Source: JBGPOS01 sp041488155
GTDB lineage: Bacteria; Chloroflexota; Dehalococcoidia; Tepidiformales; Tepidiformaceae
Direction of reading: 5' to 3'
Length of the DNA stretch: 58,918 nucleotides
NCBI GenBank assembly: GCA_041488155.1
Contig: JBGPOS010000018.1
Span: 1-58,918, forward strand
Part shown: positions 24,992-33,889 of the stretch, piece by piece
Layout of the letters: every line of letters starts with the position of its first letter
Position numbering within the stretch: position 1 is the stretch's first letter
Position numbers and translations under genes: made by a program
Notes under the pieces: generated by a model
Databases searched by the model: none
The model's input: only the letters and a program-made list of their open reading frames with translations
What the model was told of the DNA's origin: nothing

Positions 24992-26166
24992 TTCAAGCTC
25001 CTCTTGACGACCCGCCGTCCGTCCGGTGTCCGCGGCCGGTCCATGTAGCCGCCGCGATCCACTCCCCAGCGCGAAATGCTGATCAAAACGCCAATCGAAA
25101 GCATCACCGAGGCAAGTGCGCTTCCGCCGTAGCTCAGGAAGGGGAGGGGTACACCGGTCAGCGGGATGACTCGGGTGATCCCGCCCATGTTCAGTAGCGC
25201 CTGGACAGTGATCCAGGTTGTGATGCCGGTTGCGACGAGCCGGCCGAAGTCGTCACGGCAGCGCCGCGCCACCTGGTAGCCGCGCACCATGAGGATCATG
25301 TAGAGCAGCAACACCGCAGCCGTGGCGACGATGCCAAGCTCCTCGCCGACGATCGCGAACACCCCGTCGGTGTGACTTTCGGGGATGTAGAAGAACTTCC
25401 CGCGGCTTGCCCCGAGTCCCAACCCGGTGACCCCGCCGTTGCCGAGGGCAATGAGGGTCTGCAGAGTCTGGAACCCGTGCCCCAGCGGGTCGACCTCGGC
25501 GTCGAAGAAGGTGGTGAGGCGATCCATCCGATAGCCTTCAATCGTCGCCAGGAACAGCACCGCGAGGAACCCCGATACCAGCAGCGCCCCCATCTGGGCG
25601 ACGGTGGCCCCGGCCACCCAGAACATCGTGACAGTGATGAGCAGGATGATGAGCGTCGTGCCGAGGTTCGGTTCGAGCATGATCAGCACAGCGACAGCAC
25701 TAATGATGAGGACGAACGGGATGAGTCCGCGCTCGAAGCTGCGGATGCTGTCGCCCTTGCCCGCGAGCCAGGCCGCGAGGTAGACGATGACCGTCAGCTT
25801 GGCGAACTCCGCCGGCTGAATCGTGAATTCGCCGTAGCCGAGCCAGCGGCGCGCTCCCCCGGCCGAAACTCCGAACATCAACACGGCAAGCAGCATCCCA
25901 ATCGTACCGAGCATGATCGGCACCGAAAGGGCGCGGAGGACGCGGTAATCGGTGCGCATCGCCCCTACAAGCAGGATGACCCCGAGCGCCGCCCATATGG
26001 TTTGCCGAACGACGTAGTAGTAGGCGTCGTTGAACTTGGCGATGCCAATCACGAAGCTCGCGCTGTAGACCGTCACGAGACCGGTGATTGTGAACACCGT
26101 CGTCAGTGCGATCAGCGCGTAGTCCGGGCGCCCCGGAGCCCATTCGCCCGTCCGCGAGGCGACTAT
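24988..26166 (-). CDS. ftsW: peptidoglycan polymerase FtsW (SEDS), apparent AUA start
   Basis: 392 residues, about ten membrane helices, SEDS family. Recognisable parts are TVYSASFVIGIAKFNDAYYYV, AGGARRWLGYGEFTIQPAEFAK, EPNLGTTLIILLITVTMFW and the SHTDGVFAIVGEELGIV loop with the catalytically important Asp region. No ATG, GTG or TTG precedes the first helix in frame. AGGAGGTGACGCC stands directly before ATA 26166, and ATA overlaps the murD stop as ATAG, the same geometry as the ATGA/GTGA junctions elsewhere in the cluster. The longer upstream frame is only the shadow of murD. Polymerises glycan strands at the septum with FtsI. Confidence 0.92.
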   Translation of the reverse strand: MVASRTGEWAPGRPDYALIALTTVFTITGLVTVYSASFVIGIAKFNDAYYYVVRQTIWAALGVILLVGAMRTDYRVLRALSVPIMLGTIGMLLAVLMFGVSAGGARRWLGYGEFTIQPAEFAKLTVIVYLAAWLAGKGDSIRSFERGLIPFVLIISAVAVLIMLEPNLGTTLIILLITVTMFWVAGATVAQMGALLVSGFLAVLFLATIEGYRMDRLTTFFDAEVDPLGHGFQTLQTLIALGNGGVTGLGLGASRGKFFYIPESHTDGVFAIVGEELGIVATAAVLLLYMILMVRGYQVARRCRDDFGRLVATGITTWITVQALLNMGGITRVIPLTGVPLPFLSYGGSALASVMLSIGVLISISRWGVDRGGYMDRPRTPDGRRVVKRSLK

Positions 26167-27569
26167 GGCGTCACCTCCTGCACGAAGCCGGGCAGTTGCC
26201 CGACCAGCTCTTGAAACGACTGCCCGCGGGCTTCGAAGCTCGGATAGGCGTCGAAGCTCGTCCCAGCCGGGGAAAGGAGCACCACATCGCCCGGCCTGGC
26301 CAGCCGGGCAGCAGCCTCCACCGCCTCGGCGAGAGTCGCGACCAGCACCGCGCCTGACACGCAGCCCCCTACGGCTTCGTAGAAGAGACTCCCGGCCTCG
26401 CCGAAACACACGAGGCCTCGGCAACGAACGGGGACGAGCTCCCGCAACCCATCGAGCGGGAGCCGCTTCTCCCGGCCGCCAAGCAGCAGCACGATTTTCT
26501 GGTCGAAGGCCTTGAGACCGGCGATCGTGCGTTCGGGGCTCGTCGCGATGCTGTCGTTCACCCACGTGACGCCGTTCGCGCCGCCGACCACTTCGAGCCG
26601 GTGGGGCACGCCCCGGAACGATCTGATAGCGCTCGCCATCGCATCCGGTGCGAACCCGGTAGCGTCGCCAATCGCCGCGGCCATCACCACGTTTGACAGG
26701 TTGTGTTCTCCGCGCAGGCGTATCTCCTGCCGCCGCAGCACCTCGCGCGTGACCCGGCCTCGGCGGCAGACCACTGAGCCCTGTTCCACCCAGGCTCCGT
26801 CGCCGTCGACTTCTCCCGCGATCGAAGAGCGCGACAACTTTCCCCGCACAGCCGCGGTAAGTGCCCGGCTGGTGTGGTCGTCGGCGTTCATTACCGCGAT
26901 GTCGTCGCGAGCCTGGCCGCTCAGGATGTTGCGCTTCAGCCCCACGTATTCGTCCCAGCTGAACTGATCGAGGTGATTCGGTGTGACGTTCGTAACGGCG
27001 GCGATGTGGGGCGAGCGGTCGGTGTACTGCAGCTGCGTGTGGCTCACTTCGAGGATGACGGTCGTCGCGGGTCGAATTTCGTCCAGGCGTCCCAACAGTG
27101 CTTCGCCGATGTTGCCGCCCACGACGTGGTCTACCCCCGCCTCGGCGGCCATTGCCCCGACGAGGGCGGTCGTCGTCGATTTCCCGCTCGATCCGGTGAT
27201 CCCAACCACCGTCCCCGGGCAGAGCTGAAGGAACAGCCGCATCTGGGAAGTGACGGGCACGCCAAGCTCTCGCGCCCGGGCGAGCGCCGGGTCGTACCGC
27301 AGCACGGATTGCGAGACGGCGACGAGGTCGAACCCCTCGGGGTCGAGTAGAGGCTGGCCGTTGACCACCCGTTCGACGCCGCCCGGCGCCATTGCCCCTG
27401 CGGCCGCCAGCTGCGTTTCGCTTCGGGTGTCGGACATCGTGACAGCCGCCCCGCGGGCGACGAGCCAGCTCGCCAGGTCGCGGCCTTCTATCCCCATCGA
27501 ATAGACAAGGGCCCGCTTGCCTCGCATTTCGAGCACGGTGCCCAGCGGTGCGCCGTTTCCGACACTCAT
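26163..27569 (-). CDS. murD: UDP-N-acetylmuramoyl-L-alanine--D-glutamate ligase
   Basis: 468 residues from ATG 27569, which overlaps the mraY stop (ATGA); a GTG-type extension to 27659 lies inside mraY. Rossmann N-domain with SMGIEGRDLASWLVARG, P-loop GITGSSGKSTTTAL, LEVSHTQLQY (Lys/Glu metal region), VTNVTPNHLDQFSWDEYVGLK, and C-domain VTWVNDSIATSPERTIAGLKAF. Adds D-Glu. Its stop TAG provides the last three bases of the ATAG junction with ftsW, and its last codons carry ftsW's ribosome-binding site. Confidence 0.96.
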   Translation of the reverse strand: MSVGNGAPLGTVLEMRGKRALVYSMGIEGRDLASWLVARGAAVTMSDTRSETQLAAAGAMAPGGVERVVNGQPLLDPEGFDLVAVSQSVLRYDPALARARELGVPVTSQMRLFLQLCPGTVVGITGSSGKSTTTALVGAMAAEAGVDHVVGGNIGEALLGRLDEIRPATTVILEVSHTQLQYTDRSPHIAAVTNVTPNHLDQFSWDEYVGLKRNILSGQARDDIAVMNADDHTSRALTAAVRGKLSRSSIAGEVDGDGAWVEQGSVVCRRGRVTREVLRRQEIRLRGEHNLSNVVMAAAIGDATGFAPDAMASAIRSFRGVPHRLEVVGGANGVTWVNDSIATSPERTIAGLKAFDQKIVLLLGGREKRLPLDGLRELVPVRCRGLVCFGEAGSLFYEAVGGCVSGAVLVATLAEAVEAAARLARPGDVVLLSPAGTSFDAYPSFEARGQSFQELVGQLPGFVQEVTP

Positions 27570-28534
27570 GCCGGTACCGCCAGCGCCAGGGCGACGCCGA
27601 GCATCGCCCCCGCAATGCCGACCAGCCAGAAGCGCGTGACCACCTGCGTCTCGGCCCACCCGATTTCCTCGAGGTGGTGGTGCAAGGGCGCCCGCCGGAA
27701 GACGCGCTTCCCGCCGCTGAGCTTGAAGTAGCCAATCTGGATCACGTTGCTGGCCGCCTCTGCTACGAACACGATCCCGATCACCGGCAACAGGAGCCAG
27801 TGGCCAGTCATCAGGGCGACGATGGCGAGGCTCGAACCCAGCGCCAGCGCGCCCGTATCCCCCATGAAGACCACCGCCGGGTGGGCGTTGTACCAGAGGA
27901 ACCCGAGGTTTGACCCTGCGATGATGAAGGCGAAGGTCGCCACGAACTGCTGCCCCTGGATGAAGGCGATGATCCCGTAGGCGATGAACGCGAGCAGCGT
28001 CGTGCCCCCCGTGAGCGCGTCAAGGCCATCAGAGATCGCCACCGCGCTGGTGGTCGCCACGATGGTGATGACTGCGATGGCGAGGTAGGCCGGCCCGAGT
28101 TCGTACTTCCCGCTCCAGGGCACGTTGATCGACTCCACGTCGAGCTTGTCGTACAGGATCCAGGCGGAAGCGATTCCCAGCACCGTCAGGAATCCGATCT
28201 TGAACCGCCACGACAGGCCCTTCTCCTTGCGGTGTTGGAGTGACCCCAGGTCATCGACGAAGCCAGCTACCCCGGTCACTCCGATCATCGCCAGGGGCAG
28301 GAGGATCGACTTGTGATCAATCCAGTTGACCCCGATGGCCGTGACGATGAACGTCGGCATCCAGATCATCAGGCCGCCGAACGTCGGCGTCCCGGCCTTC
28401 ACCTGGTGGCTCTGCGGCTGATACTCGCTGATCGCCTTGCCCGCGTTCTGGCCCCGCAGGTAATGGAGGATCGGCCAGCCGAGTGCCAGGGCCAGCAGGA
28501 ACGAGCACGTCCCGGCGATGAGGGCGTGGATCAT
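27566..28534 (-). CDS. mraY: phospho-N-acetylmuramoyl-pentapeptide transferase
   Basis: 322 residues, about ten membrane helices. Catalytic motifs: GTPTFGGLMIW near residue 50, FVDDLGSL with the adjacent Asp pair, AISDGLDALTGGTT (the D-G-L-D nucleotide site), NAHPAVVFMGDTGALALG and RRAPLHHHLEEIGW near the C-terminus, with the His cluster typical of MraY. Transfers phospho-MurNAc-pentapeptide to undecaprenyl phosphate, forming lipid I. Overlaps both neighbours by ATGA. Confidence 0.96.
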   Translation of the reverse strand: MIHALIAGTCSFLLALALGWPILHYLRGQNAGKAISEYQPQSHQVKAGTPTFGGLMIWMPTFIVTAIGVNWIDHKSILLPLAMIGVTGVAGFVDDLGSLQHRKEKGLSWRFKIGFLTVLGIASAWILYDKLDVESINVPWSGKYELGPAYLAIAVITIVATTSAVAISDGLDALTGGTTLLAFIAYGIIAFIQGQQFVATFAFIIAGSNLGFLWYNAHPAVVFMGDTGALALGSSLAIVALMTGHWLLLPVIGIVFVAEAASNVIQIGYFKLSGGKRVFRRAPLHHHLEEIGWAETQVVTRFWLVGIAGAMLGVALALAVPA

Positions 28535-29907
28535 TTCGCGCCTTCCAGCAACGGCATGACGGCTTCCAACGCCTCGCTCCGCGAACCCTTGACCAGCAGG
28601 ACATCATCCGGCCGCAGCAAGGCCAGCACCCTTGCCGCGGCCTCCTCCCGCGAAGCGAACCAATGGACGTCAGCCATGCCTTCCACCCGGACGGCCTCTA
28701 CGAGCACCTGGCAGACGTCGCCGAAGCCGACGACGATATCGCAACACTGGGCGGCGAGGCGGCCAGCCCGGCGATGCTCTTCGTCTTCATACGGGCCAAG
28801 CTCGGCCATCTTCCCGAGGAGTGCGATCCGGCGGCCCGACTGTCGCCGAAGCATCCGCAAGGCCCCCGTGAGCGAAGCCGGACTGGAGTTGTAGCGATCG
28901 TCGATGATCGTGGCACCCGTCAGGCCAGTCACGACACGAATGCGCCCTTCGACGTGGGCCTCGCCTATCGCGGCCACGGCCGTTTCGAAGGAAAGACCAA
29001 GTGCCAGGCAAACGCCCAGGGCCGAAAGGGCAGCGGGGACCAGGTGCTCCCCGGGCAATGGCGATCGCACGGCGCGGGTTTCGCCCTCGTACGTCGCGGG
29101 GAAGCTCGTCCCGCCCCACCGGTGATCCGTGATCGGGCCTCGCTGGAGCGTCGCCCCCTTGCCTTCGCCAAAAGTGATCACCCGGCAACGTAGCTCGCTG
29201 GCGGCCGGCCCTACACGCGGGTCGTCGAAGTTGAGCACCGCGGTGCCGCCCGGGGGGAGGTAGCGCGGCAGCGAGAGCTTCTCTGCCTGGATCGCAGCGA
29301 TGCTCCCCAGCTTCGAGATGTGCGTCAGCCCCACGTTCAGCACAACGCCGACCTCTGGCCGGGCTATCTCGCACAGCTCGAGGATCTCCCCTTTGCTGTC
29401 CATCGCCATTTCGAGCACGGAAACTTCGTCGTCTGTCCGCAGGCTCATCACCGCCAGTGGCAGGCCCTCGCGCGAATTCAGGTTGCCTTCGCTCTTGTGC
29501 GTGACGAAGACGGCAGCGACGGCGGCCGCAGTCAGGTCCTTGGCGGTGGTCTTTCCGACCGTGCCGGTGATGGCTACGACGCGCGGCGAGCAGCGCCGCA
29601 GCCACGCCGCCGCGAGTTCACCGATCGCCTTAAGAGCATCCGGCGCCACTACAACGGTCTTGCCCGGCCACTCGCCCCCGGGCGGGCGCTCGCAGACCGC
29701 CGCGACAGCGCCGTTCGTCAGCGCGTCAGCAACATACCCGTTCCCATCCGTGTGCTCGCCGTGGAACGCCGTGAACAGGTCTCCCGGCCGCACCGTGCGC
29801 GAGTCCGCCGCTCCGCCCGTCACTGCCATTGATGGGCCCGCCACCACCTGGTACCCGCGTTGGCGCATCTCGCGCGCGACGAATGCCGTCGTCAGGTTCC
29901 TGTTCAT
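28531..29907 (-). CDS. murF: UDP-MurNAc-tripeptide--D-Ala-D-Ala ligase
   Basis: 458 residues. N-domain opens with RTVRPGDLFTAFHGEHTDGNGYV, P-loop AITGTVGKTTAKDL, the VLEMAMDSKGEI segment with the carbamylated-Lys region, and C-domain IDDRYNSSPASLTGALR, matching the D-x-Y-N-A-N-P position of MurF. Adds D-Ala-D-Ala, made by Ddl of the same cluster. Unusually, murE is not next to it: murF directly follows ftsI with a 4-nt overlap, so the third-residue ligase must be encoded elsewhere. Confidence 0.94.
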   Translation of the reverse strand: MNRNLTTAFVAREMRQRGYQVVAGPSMAVTGGAADSRTVRPGDLFTAFHGEHTDGNGYVADALTNGAVAAVCERPPGGEWPGKTVVVAPDALKAIGELAAAWLRRCSPRVVAITGTVGKTTAKDLTAAAVAAVFVTHKSEGNLNSREGLPLAVMSLRTDDEVSVLEMAMDSKGEILELCEIARPEVGVVLNVGLTHISKLGSIAAIQAEKLSLPRYLPPGGTAVLNFDDPRVGPAASELRCRVITFGEGKGATLQRGPITDHRWGGTSFPATYEGETRAVRSPLPGEHLVPAALSALGVCLALGLSFETAVAAIGEAHVEGRIRVVTGLTGATIIDDRYNSSPASLTGALRMLRRQSGRRIALLGKMAELGPYEDEEHRRAGRLAAQCCDIVVGFGDVCQVLVEAVRVEGMADVHWFASREEAAARVLALLRPDDVLLVKGSRSEALEAVMPLLEGAK

Positions 29908-31637
29908 GGGGCGGCAGCCGCATACTTCGCCGCGTCAGGCCGGACGTTCATGTAGTGGAGAATGTCGTCGGCCATGCGGGCGAAGACTGGCGCCGCGGCC
30001 TGGGTTCCGGTCATGAGGTCCGCGTTCTCGTCGAGTTTAATCAGGACGAGGATCTTCGGGTTGTCGGCAGGGGCGAAACCGACGAACGAAGCGACCTGGT
30101 GGTCGTCGTACCCGTTGGGGATTGGCACGTTCGCTGTGCCCGACTTTCCGCCGGCGCTGTAGTCCCGCGGCTTCCCCGGGTGGAAGCGGCCGGGGTTGAC
30201 CACCGCATAGAGCATCTGCCGCATCGTCGCGCTCGTTTCGGGCTTGATCGCCTGCCCCAGGACCTCCGGCTTTACGTCTTCACGCCTGCCATCGGCACTC
30301 ACAATCGCCCGCACGAGGTGAGGCCGGACGACCTTGCCCCCGTTGATGGCCGTAGCTATCGCCGAAATCATCTGCATTGGCGTAACACTGATCGACTGTC
30401 CGAACGACTGGGTTGCGAGGTCGACCGGCGACCAGCCCTTGTCCGAAGGGCGCCGGATGATGCCGGCCGCTTCCCCCGTGAGGTCGATGCCGCTGGGGCG
30501 CCCGAAGCCGAACGCGTCCAGGTAGCGCTGGAAGATCGTCGCCCCCAGCTTCTCGACCATGAACACCGCCCCGGTGTTGATGCTGTTCTGCAGCACGCCC
30601 GTCATGGTCTGAGTGCCGTAGACGTTGAAGTCCCAGTTCCTGATGGCAGTGTCATAGAGGTAGACCACGCCTTGGTCAACATAAGTAGTGTCCGGCGTGA
30701 CGGCACCCTGGTCGATCGCGGCCGCCGTGGTGACGACCTTCATCACGCTTCCCGGCTCGTAGAGGTCCGTTACAGCGCGGTTCCGGAGGAGTGCGATGCT
30801 CTTCTGATCCGAGAGATCGAGCGTGCTGTACTTAAGCCCCGGCTGGGTAGCGAGCGCGAGGACCTCACCCGTCGACGGGTCCAGCACGATGATCGCGCCG
30901 CCTTTTGCCTTGTGCTCGGTAACAGCCGCGGCGAGCCGCTGTTCGGCCATCTGCTGCAGGTAGCGGTCGATGGTCAGGACAAGATCGTGGCCGGGGACCG
31001 GAGCCTCGGCCACGTGTTGCCCAAAGGGGATCGGCTCTCCGGTGGTGTCGCGTTCGAACACCGCCCTTCCCCCTTTCCCCTGGAGAAGATCGTTGTAGGC
31101 TGCCTCGATCCCGGCCAGGCCTGTGTTGTCCTGCCCTACAAGGCCGAGTACCGACGCCCCGGTATCGCCTTCTGGGTTCACCCGGGCTGTGTTCGGGAGC
31201 GCCACGATTCCCGCGATGCCATCACGGAGGATTTGGTTGCCCGTTTCGTAATCCACATCGCGGCGGATCAGCACATCGACTGACTTGCTCTGGCGCACCA
31301 TGTTGCGCAGCTCTGGGGCGGTCACCTTGAGCGCCCGCCCCAGAGCCGCCGAGGCGCTTTCGGCGATGGAGTCATCCTTCCAGGCGCGCGAATTGACGTA
31401 GATGTCCCAGGTGTCGACGCTGGCGGCCAACACGGCGCCGTTGCGGTCGAGGATCGATCCACGCCGGGCGAAGACGGTGTCGCTGCCCAACAACTCCTGC
31501 CTGGCAGCCTCTGCATACTGGGAATGCTCGATTACCTGGAGCTGGAAAAGCCGTCCAAGCAGCACCAGCGCGAACGCGCCGAAGAATGCCGCGGGCAACC
31601 ACACGCGGCGAGTTCCGAGCGCACGAGACTGCGCCAT
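29904..31637 (-). CDS. ftsI: peptidoglycan transpeptidase FtsI / class B PBP
   Basis: 577 residues from ATG 31637 with GGAGG ten bases upstream; a frame open to 31724 would run into ftsL. One N-terminal membrane helix (VWLPAAFFGAFALVLLGRLFQLQVI), then the pedestal region with FARRGSILDRNGAVLA, then the transpeptidase domain: S297-V-M-K300, S352-I-N354 and K498-S-G-T501. No C-terminal PASTA repeats. Forms the septal synthase with FtsW. Stop overlaps murF start. Confidence 0.95.
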   Translation of the reverse strand: MAQSRALGTRRVWLPAAFFGAFALVLLGRLFQLQVIEHSQYAEAARQELLGSDTVFARRGSILDRNGAVLAASVDTWDIYVNSRAWKDDSIAESASAALGRALKVTAPELRNMVRQSKSVDVLIRRDVDYETGNQILRDGIAGIVALPNTARVNPEGDTGASVLGLVGQDNTGLAGIEAAYNDLLQGKGGRAVFERDTTGEPIPFGQHVAEAPVPGHDLVLTIDRYLQQMAEQRLAAAVTEHKAKGGAIIVLDPSTGEVLALATQPGLKYSTLDLSDQKSIALLRNRAVTDLYEPGSVMKVVTTAAAIDQGAVTPDTTYVDQGVVYLYDTAIRNWDFNVYGTQTMTGVLQNSINTGAVFMVEKLGATIFQRYLDAFGFGRPSGIDLTGEAAGIIRRPSDKGWSPVDLATQSFGQSISVTPMQMISAIATAINGGKVVRPHLVRAIVSADGRREDVKPEVLGQAIKPETSATMRQMLYAVVNPGRFHPGKPRDYSAGGKSGTANVPIPNGYDDHQVASFVGFAPADNPKILVLIKLDENADLMTGTQAAAPVFARMADDILHYMNVRPDAAKYAAAAP

Positions 31638-31684
31638 ACCGAACGCGCCTCCGGCCGGCAGCCCCTGGCTTCCGGCTTCCTTGG

Positions 31685-32152
31685 TTAGTCCGGCAGCGCC
31701 ACCCACGAAAGGAGCGATCGCCACCAGGGTTCGGGCACATCCGTCTTTCGGGCGGGCCCGGGGAGATACTCGGCGGGAATCTTGGCCGGCACGGGTCCGG
31801 CCTCGCCAACGGTCACGTAAATCGGGTCAAATCCCGGTTCCAGACCAAGCTCGGAAGCTCTACGCTGGACCCTTGGCAATGAGCTCAGTTGGGCAACGTC
31901 GGCCTCAAGCAGGCGGATCTGGCCGTTGAGCTTCGTTTTCTCGGCTTCGAAGGTTTGCAACTGAAAGCCCCGGCTCGTCGCCGCGCTGTTTTGCAGCACC
32001 GGCAGCATCGCGCTGAGGGCGACCACGGCGATTGCCGCCAGGATCCATCGGTTGAGTCGCAACGAAGGCGCGGGGATCCGCAGGGCGCGACGATGCCACC
32101 GGGGCAGCGGCAGATGGATGGCTGCCATCAGGCGCGCCCCGGGGTCTTGCAT
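31685..32152 (-). CDS. ftsL: FtsL-like septal protein
   Basis: About 155 residues: basic cytoplasmic tail, one membrane helix (WILAAIAVVALSAMLPVL), then a short coiled-coil stretch (FEAEKTKLNGQIRLLEADVAQLSS) and a Pro-rich tail of about 45 residues. The topology and the position between rsmH and ftsI fit FtsL; sequence conservation of FtsL is always low, so the symbol rests mainly on context. The start is uncertain: ATG 32152 (13 nt after the rsmH stop) or ATG 32128, neither with a good ribosome-binding site. Confidence 0.75.
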   Translation of the reverse strand: MQDPGARLMAAIHLPLPRWHRRALRIPAPSLRLNRWILAAIAVVALSAMLPVLQNSAATSRGFQLQTFEAEKTKLNGQIRLLEADVAQLSSLPRVQRRASELGLEPGFDPIYVTVGEAGPVPAKIPAEYLPGPARKTDVPEPWWRSLLSWVALPD

Positions 32153-32165
32153 ACGCGCCGCACCG

Positions 32166-33128
32166 TCAGCGGATCCGTCGGGCGGCGCGAAGCACCGCGC
32201 TTCGCGCACGGGGGTTCGCCGCTACTTCATCTTCCCTGGGCCGAACTGCCCGGCGCGTCAGGTCCTCGAGCGTAGCCTTGTGGCCGCAGCGACACACGGG
32301 CAGCCCAGGGTCGCAAATGCAATCCGACGCTTCTCGCCGGATGTACTGCTTCACAATCCGATCTTCAAGCGAGTGGAAGCTGATGACGACGAGACGGCCA
32401 GCGGCCGCCCCGTCGTCATCTCCAAAGCCGAGCAGGCCGTGGGCTTGCGGAAGAGCCGCGTCAAGGCTGTCGAGTTCGCCGTTGACGCGGATCCGGAGCG
32501 CAAGGAAGACCCTGGTGGCGGGGTGAATTTGGGTTCGGCCTCTTGCACCCCCCACAGCCTGCTCGACGGCTCTGGCCAGTTCCCACGTCGTCGCCAGCGG
32601 CCGCGCGCGCACCACCGAAGCGGCGATGCGGCGTGATTGCCGCTCCTCTCCATATTGGAAGAAGAGGTCGGCGAGCGACGTTTCAGACCAGGTGTTGACG
32701 ATCTCACCCGCGGTGATACCGCCAGCATCCGGGTCCATGCGCATATCGAGCGGGCCCTCGAGCCCAAAGGCGAAGCCGCGCTCCGCCCGCCCGATTTGCA
32801 TCGACGAGACGCCGAGGTCCATGAGGACGCCGTCGACTCGATCGAATCCCTCCTGCCTCGCCAGTTCGGCGAGATCGCGGAAGTTCCCGTGCACGAAGCT
32901 GACGCGTCTCCCAAACGCAGCCAGCCTCGTGCGCGCGAACTCCAGTGCCTCGCGGTCCTGGTCGGTGCAGAGGAGGCGGCCCGCCTCGCCCATCGCTTCC
33001 GCGATGAGGAGGCTGTGGCCGCCTTGCCCCGTTGTGCAATCGATGTAGGTGCCTCCCCGCCGGACTGCCAGGTAGTGCAGCACCTCGCGGGGAAGGACGG
33101 GCGTGTGTGTCATCGGGAGACTTGTCAT
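32166..33128 (-). CDS. rsmH: 16S rRNA (cytosine1402-N4)-methyltransferase
   Basis: 320 residues from ATG 33128; the next ATG (33113), giving MTHTPVLPREVL, is the form usual in the family and may be the real start. SAM site YIDCTTGQGGHSLLIAE, RVDGVLMDLGVSSMQIGRAERGFAF and the GPLDMRMDP block are diagnostic. Later FHSLEDRIVKQYI and a C-terminal Cys cluster (CICDPGLPVCRCGHKA) complete it. Methylates C1402 of 16S rRNA. Second gene of the dcw cluster, 10 nt after mraZ. Confidence 0.96.
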   Translation of the reverse strand: MTSLPMTHTPVLPREVLHYLAVRRGGTYIDCTTGQGGHSLLIAEAMGEAGRLLCTDQDREALEFARTRLAAFGRRVSFVHGNFRDLAELARQEGFDRVDGVLMDLGVSSMQIGRAERGFAFGLEGPLDMRMDPDAGGITAGEIVNTWSETSLADLFFQYGEERQSRRIAASVVRARPLATTWELARAVEQAVGGARGRTQIHPATRVFLALRIRVNGELDSLDAALPQAHGLLGFGDDDGAAAGRLVVISFHSLEDRIVKQYIRREASDCICDPGLPVCRCGHKATLEDLTRRAVRPREDEVAANPRARSAVLRAARRIR

Positions 33129-33138
33129 AACAACCACG

Positions 33139-33594
33139 TTAGCCCCCCTGCTCGAGTTTCGCTGTCTTGCGGGCGCCGATCGCCGATGTGGCGGCCCGCC
33201 GCACCGCGTTGCGAGCCCCCTCACGGCCTTCCCAGGTCGCCTTGTCCCAGATCTCCAGCCAATGGCCCGAGCCGACGACGACCACGTCCTTCTTCAATCC
33301 GGCGTGCGTCACCAGCTTCGCCCGCAGGAGCAGGCGGCCCTGCCCGTCCTTCTGTTCTTCGAAAGCGTTCCCGTAGAAGTCACGCCGGGCATCGCGGCCC
33401 TCCTCCGACTCCTCGGGGATCTCTTCGATGGCGGCAGCGGCCGACTGGAAACTGTCCGGCGTGTGGACCACAACGCACGGCTCCAGCCCGGTCGCCAGCA
33501 CCGCGCCACTTTCGAAGGCATCGCGGTATCGCGGCGGGATTGGGACCCGATTCCGGTCGTCGAGCTGGTACTCGTAGGTGCCCCAGAAGGCCAT
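33139..33594 (-). CDS. mraZ: transcriptional regulator MraZ
   Basis: 151 residues with two AbrB/SpoVT-like swapped-hairpin halves: WGTYEYQLDDRNRVPIPPRYR at the start and RDFYGNAFEEQKDGQGRLLL in the middle, each with the D-x-x-x-R/G-R-x-x-[IL]P or L-type DNA-contact motif. MraZ binds repeated TGGGN boxes in front of its own gene and represses the cluster. Three such boxes stand about 70-95 bp upstream here. First gene of the cluster. Confidence 0.95.
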   Translation of the reverse strand: MAFWGTYEYQLDDRNRVPIPPRYRDAFESGAVLATGLEPCVVVHTPDSFQSAAAAIEEIPEESEEGRDARRDFYGNAFEEQKDGQGRLLLRAKLVTHAGLKKDVVVVGSGHWLEIWDKATWEGREGARNAVRRAATSAIGARKTAKLEQGG

Positions 33595-33664
33595 CCCACG
33601 CCCCTTCGTTGGGGGAGAAGAGTCGCTGACGCGACGCTTCTGCCGGGTAGAACGTGGACGGATT

Positions 33665-33689
33665 TCCCACTTTCCACCATTTCACCCCA
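33665..33689 (-). promoter_or_regulatory. MraZ operator: three 10-bp-phased TGG boxes
   Basis: On the minus strand TGGGG (33689-33685), TGGTG (33679-33675) and TGGGA (33669-33665) are spaced exactly 10 bp apart, the layout of MraZ binding boxes. They begin at the predicted transcription start, so bound MraZ would block initiation or early elongation. Confidence 0.8.
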
Positions 33690-33694
33690 TCGGG

Positions 33695-33724
33695 ACTATA
33701 GTTTCCCCCCCAGCGCCCTGTCAA
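33695..33724 (-). promoter_or_regulatory. sigma70-type promoter of the dcw cluster
   Basis: Perfect -35 TTGACA (33724-33719), an 18-bp spacer containing a G7 run, and -10 TATAGT (33700-33695). The predicted start is near 33688, giving a leader of roughly 90 nt before mraZ. Confidence 0.8.
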
Positions 33725-33889
33725 TACTTCCTTTCATAAGATATTTCGCGCCGAAGGCCCCACCCCTGCCGACCAGGCGCGTAGTCGCCCTCCTCCCAGG
33801 CGTCCTCGCGGGCTCGTGGACGAGGCGCCGGGATGAGTGTGCAGCGGTTCGCCGTGAGGAATTTACAGCCCGCCCTGCCGATTAGCGGA

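Noticed and set aside
26167..27735. Long N-terminal extension of the ftsW frame (total 915 codons)
   Set aside because: It lies antiphase over murD, is rich in Arg/Gly/Ala and has no membrane or domain signal; it is a shadow of high-GC coding DNA.
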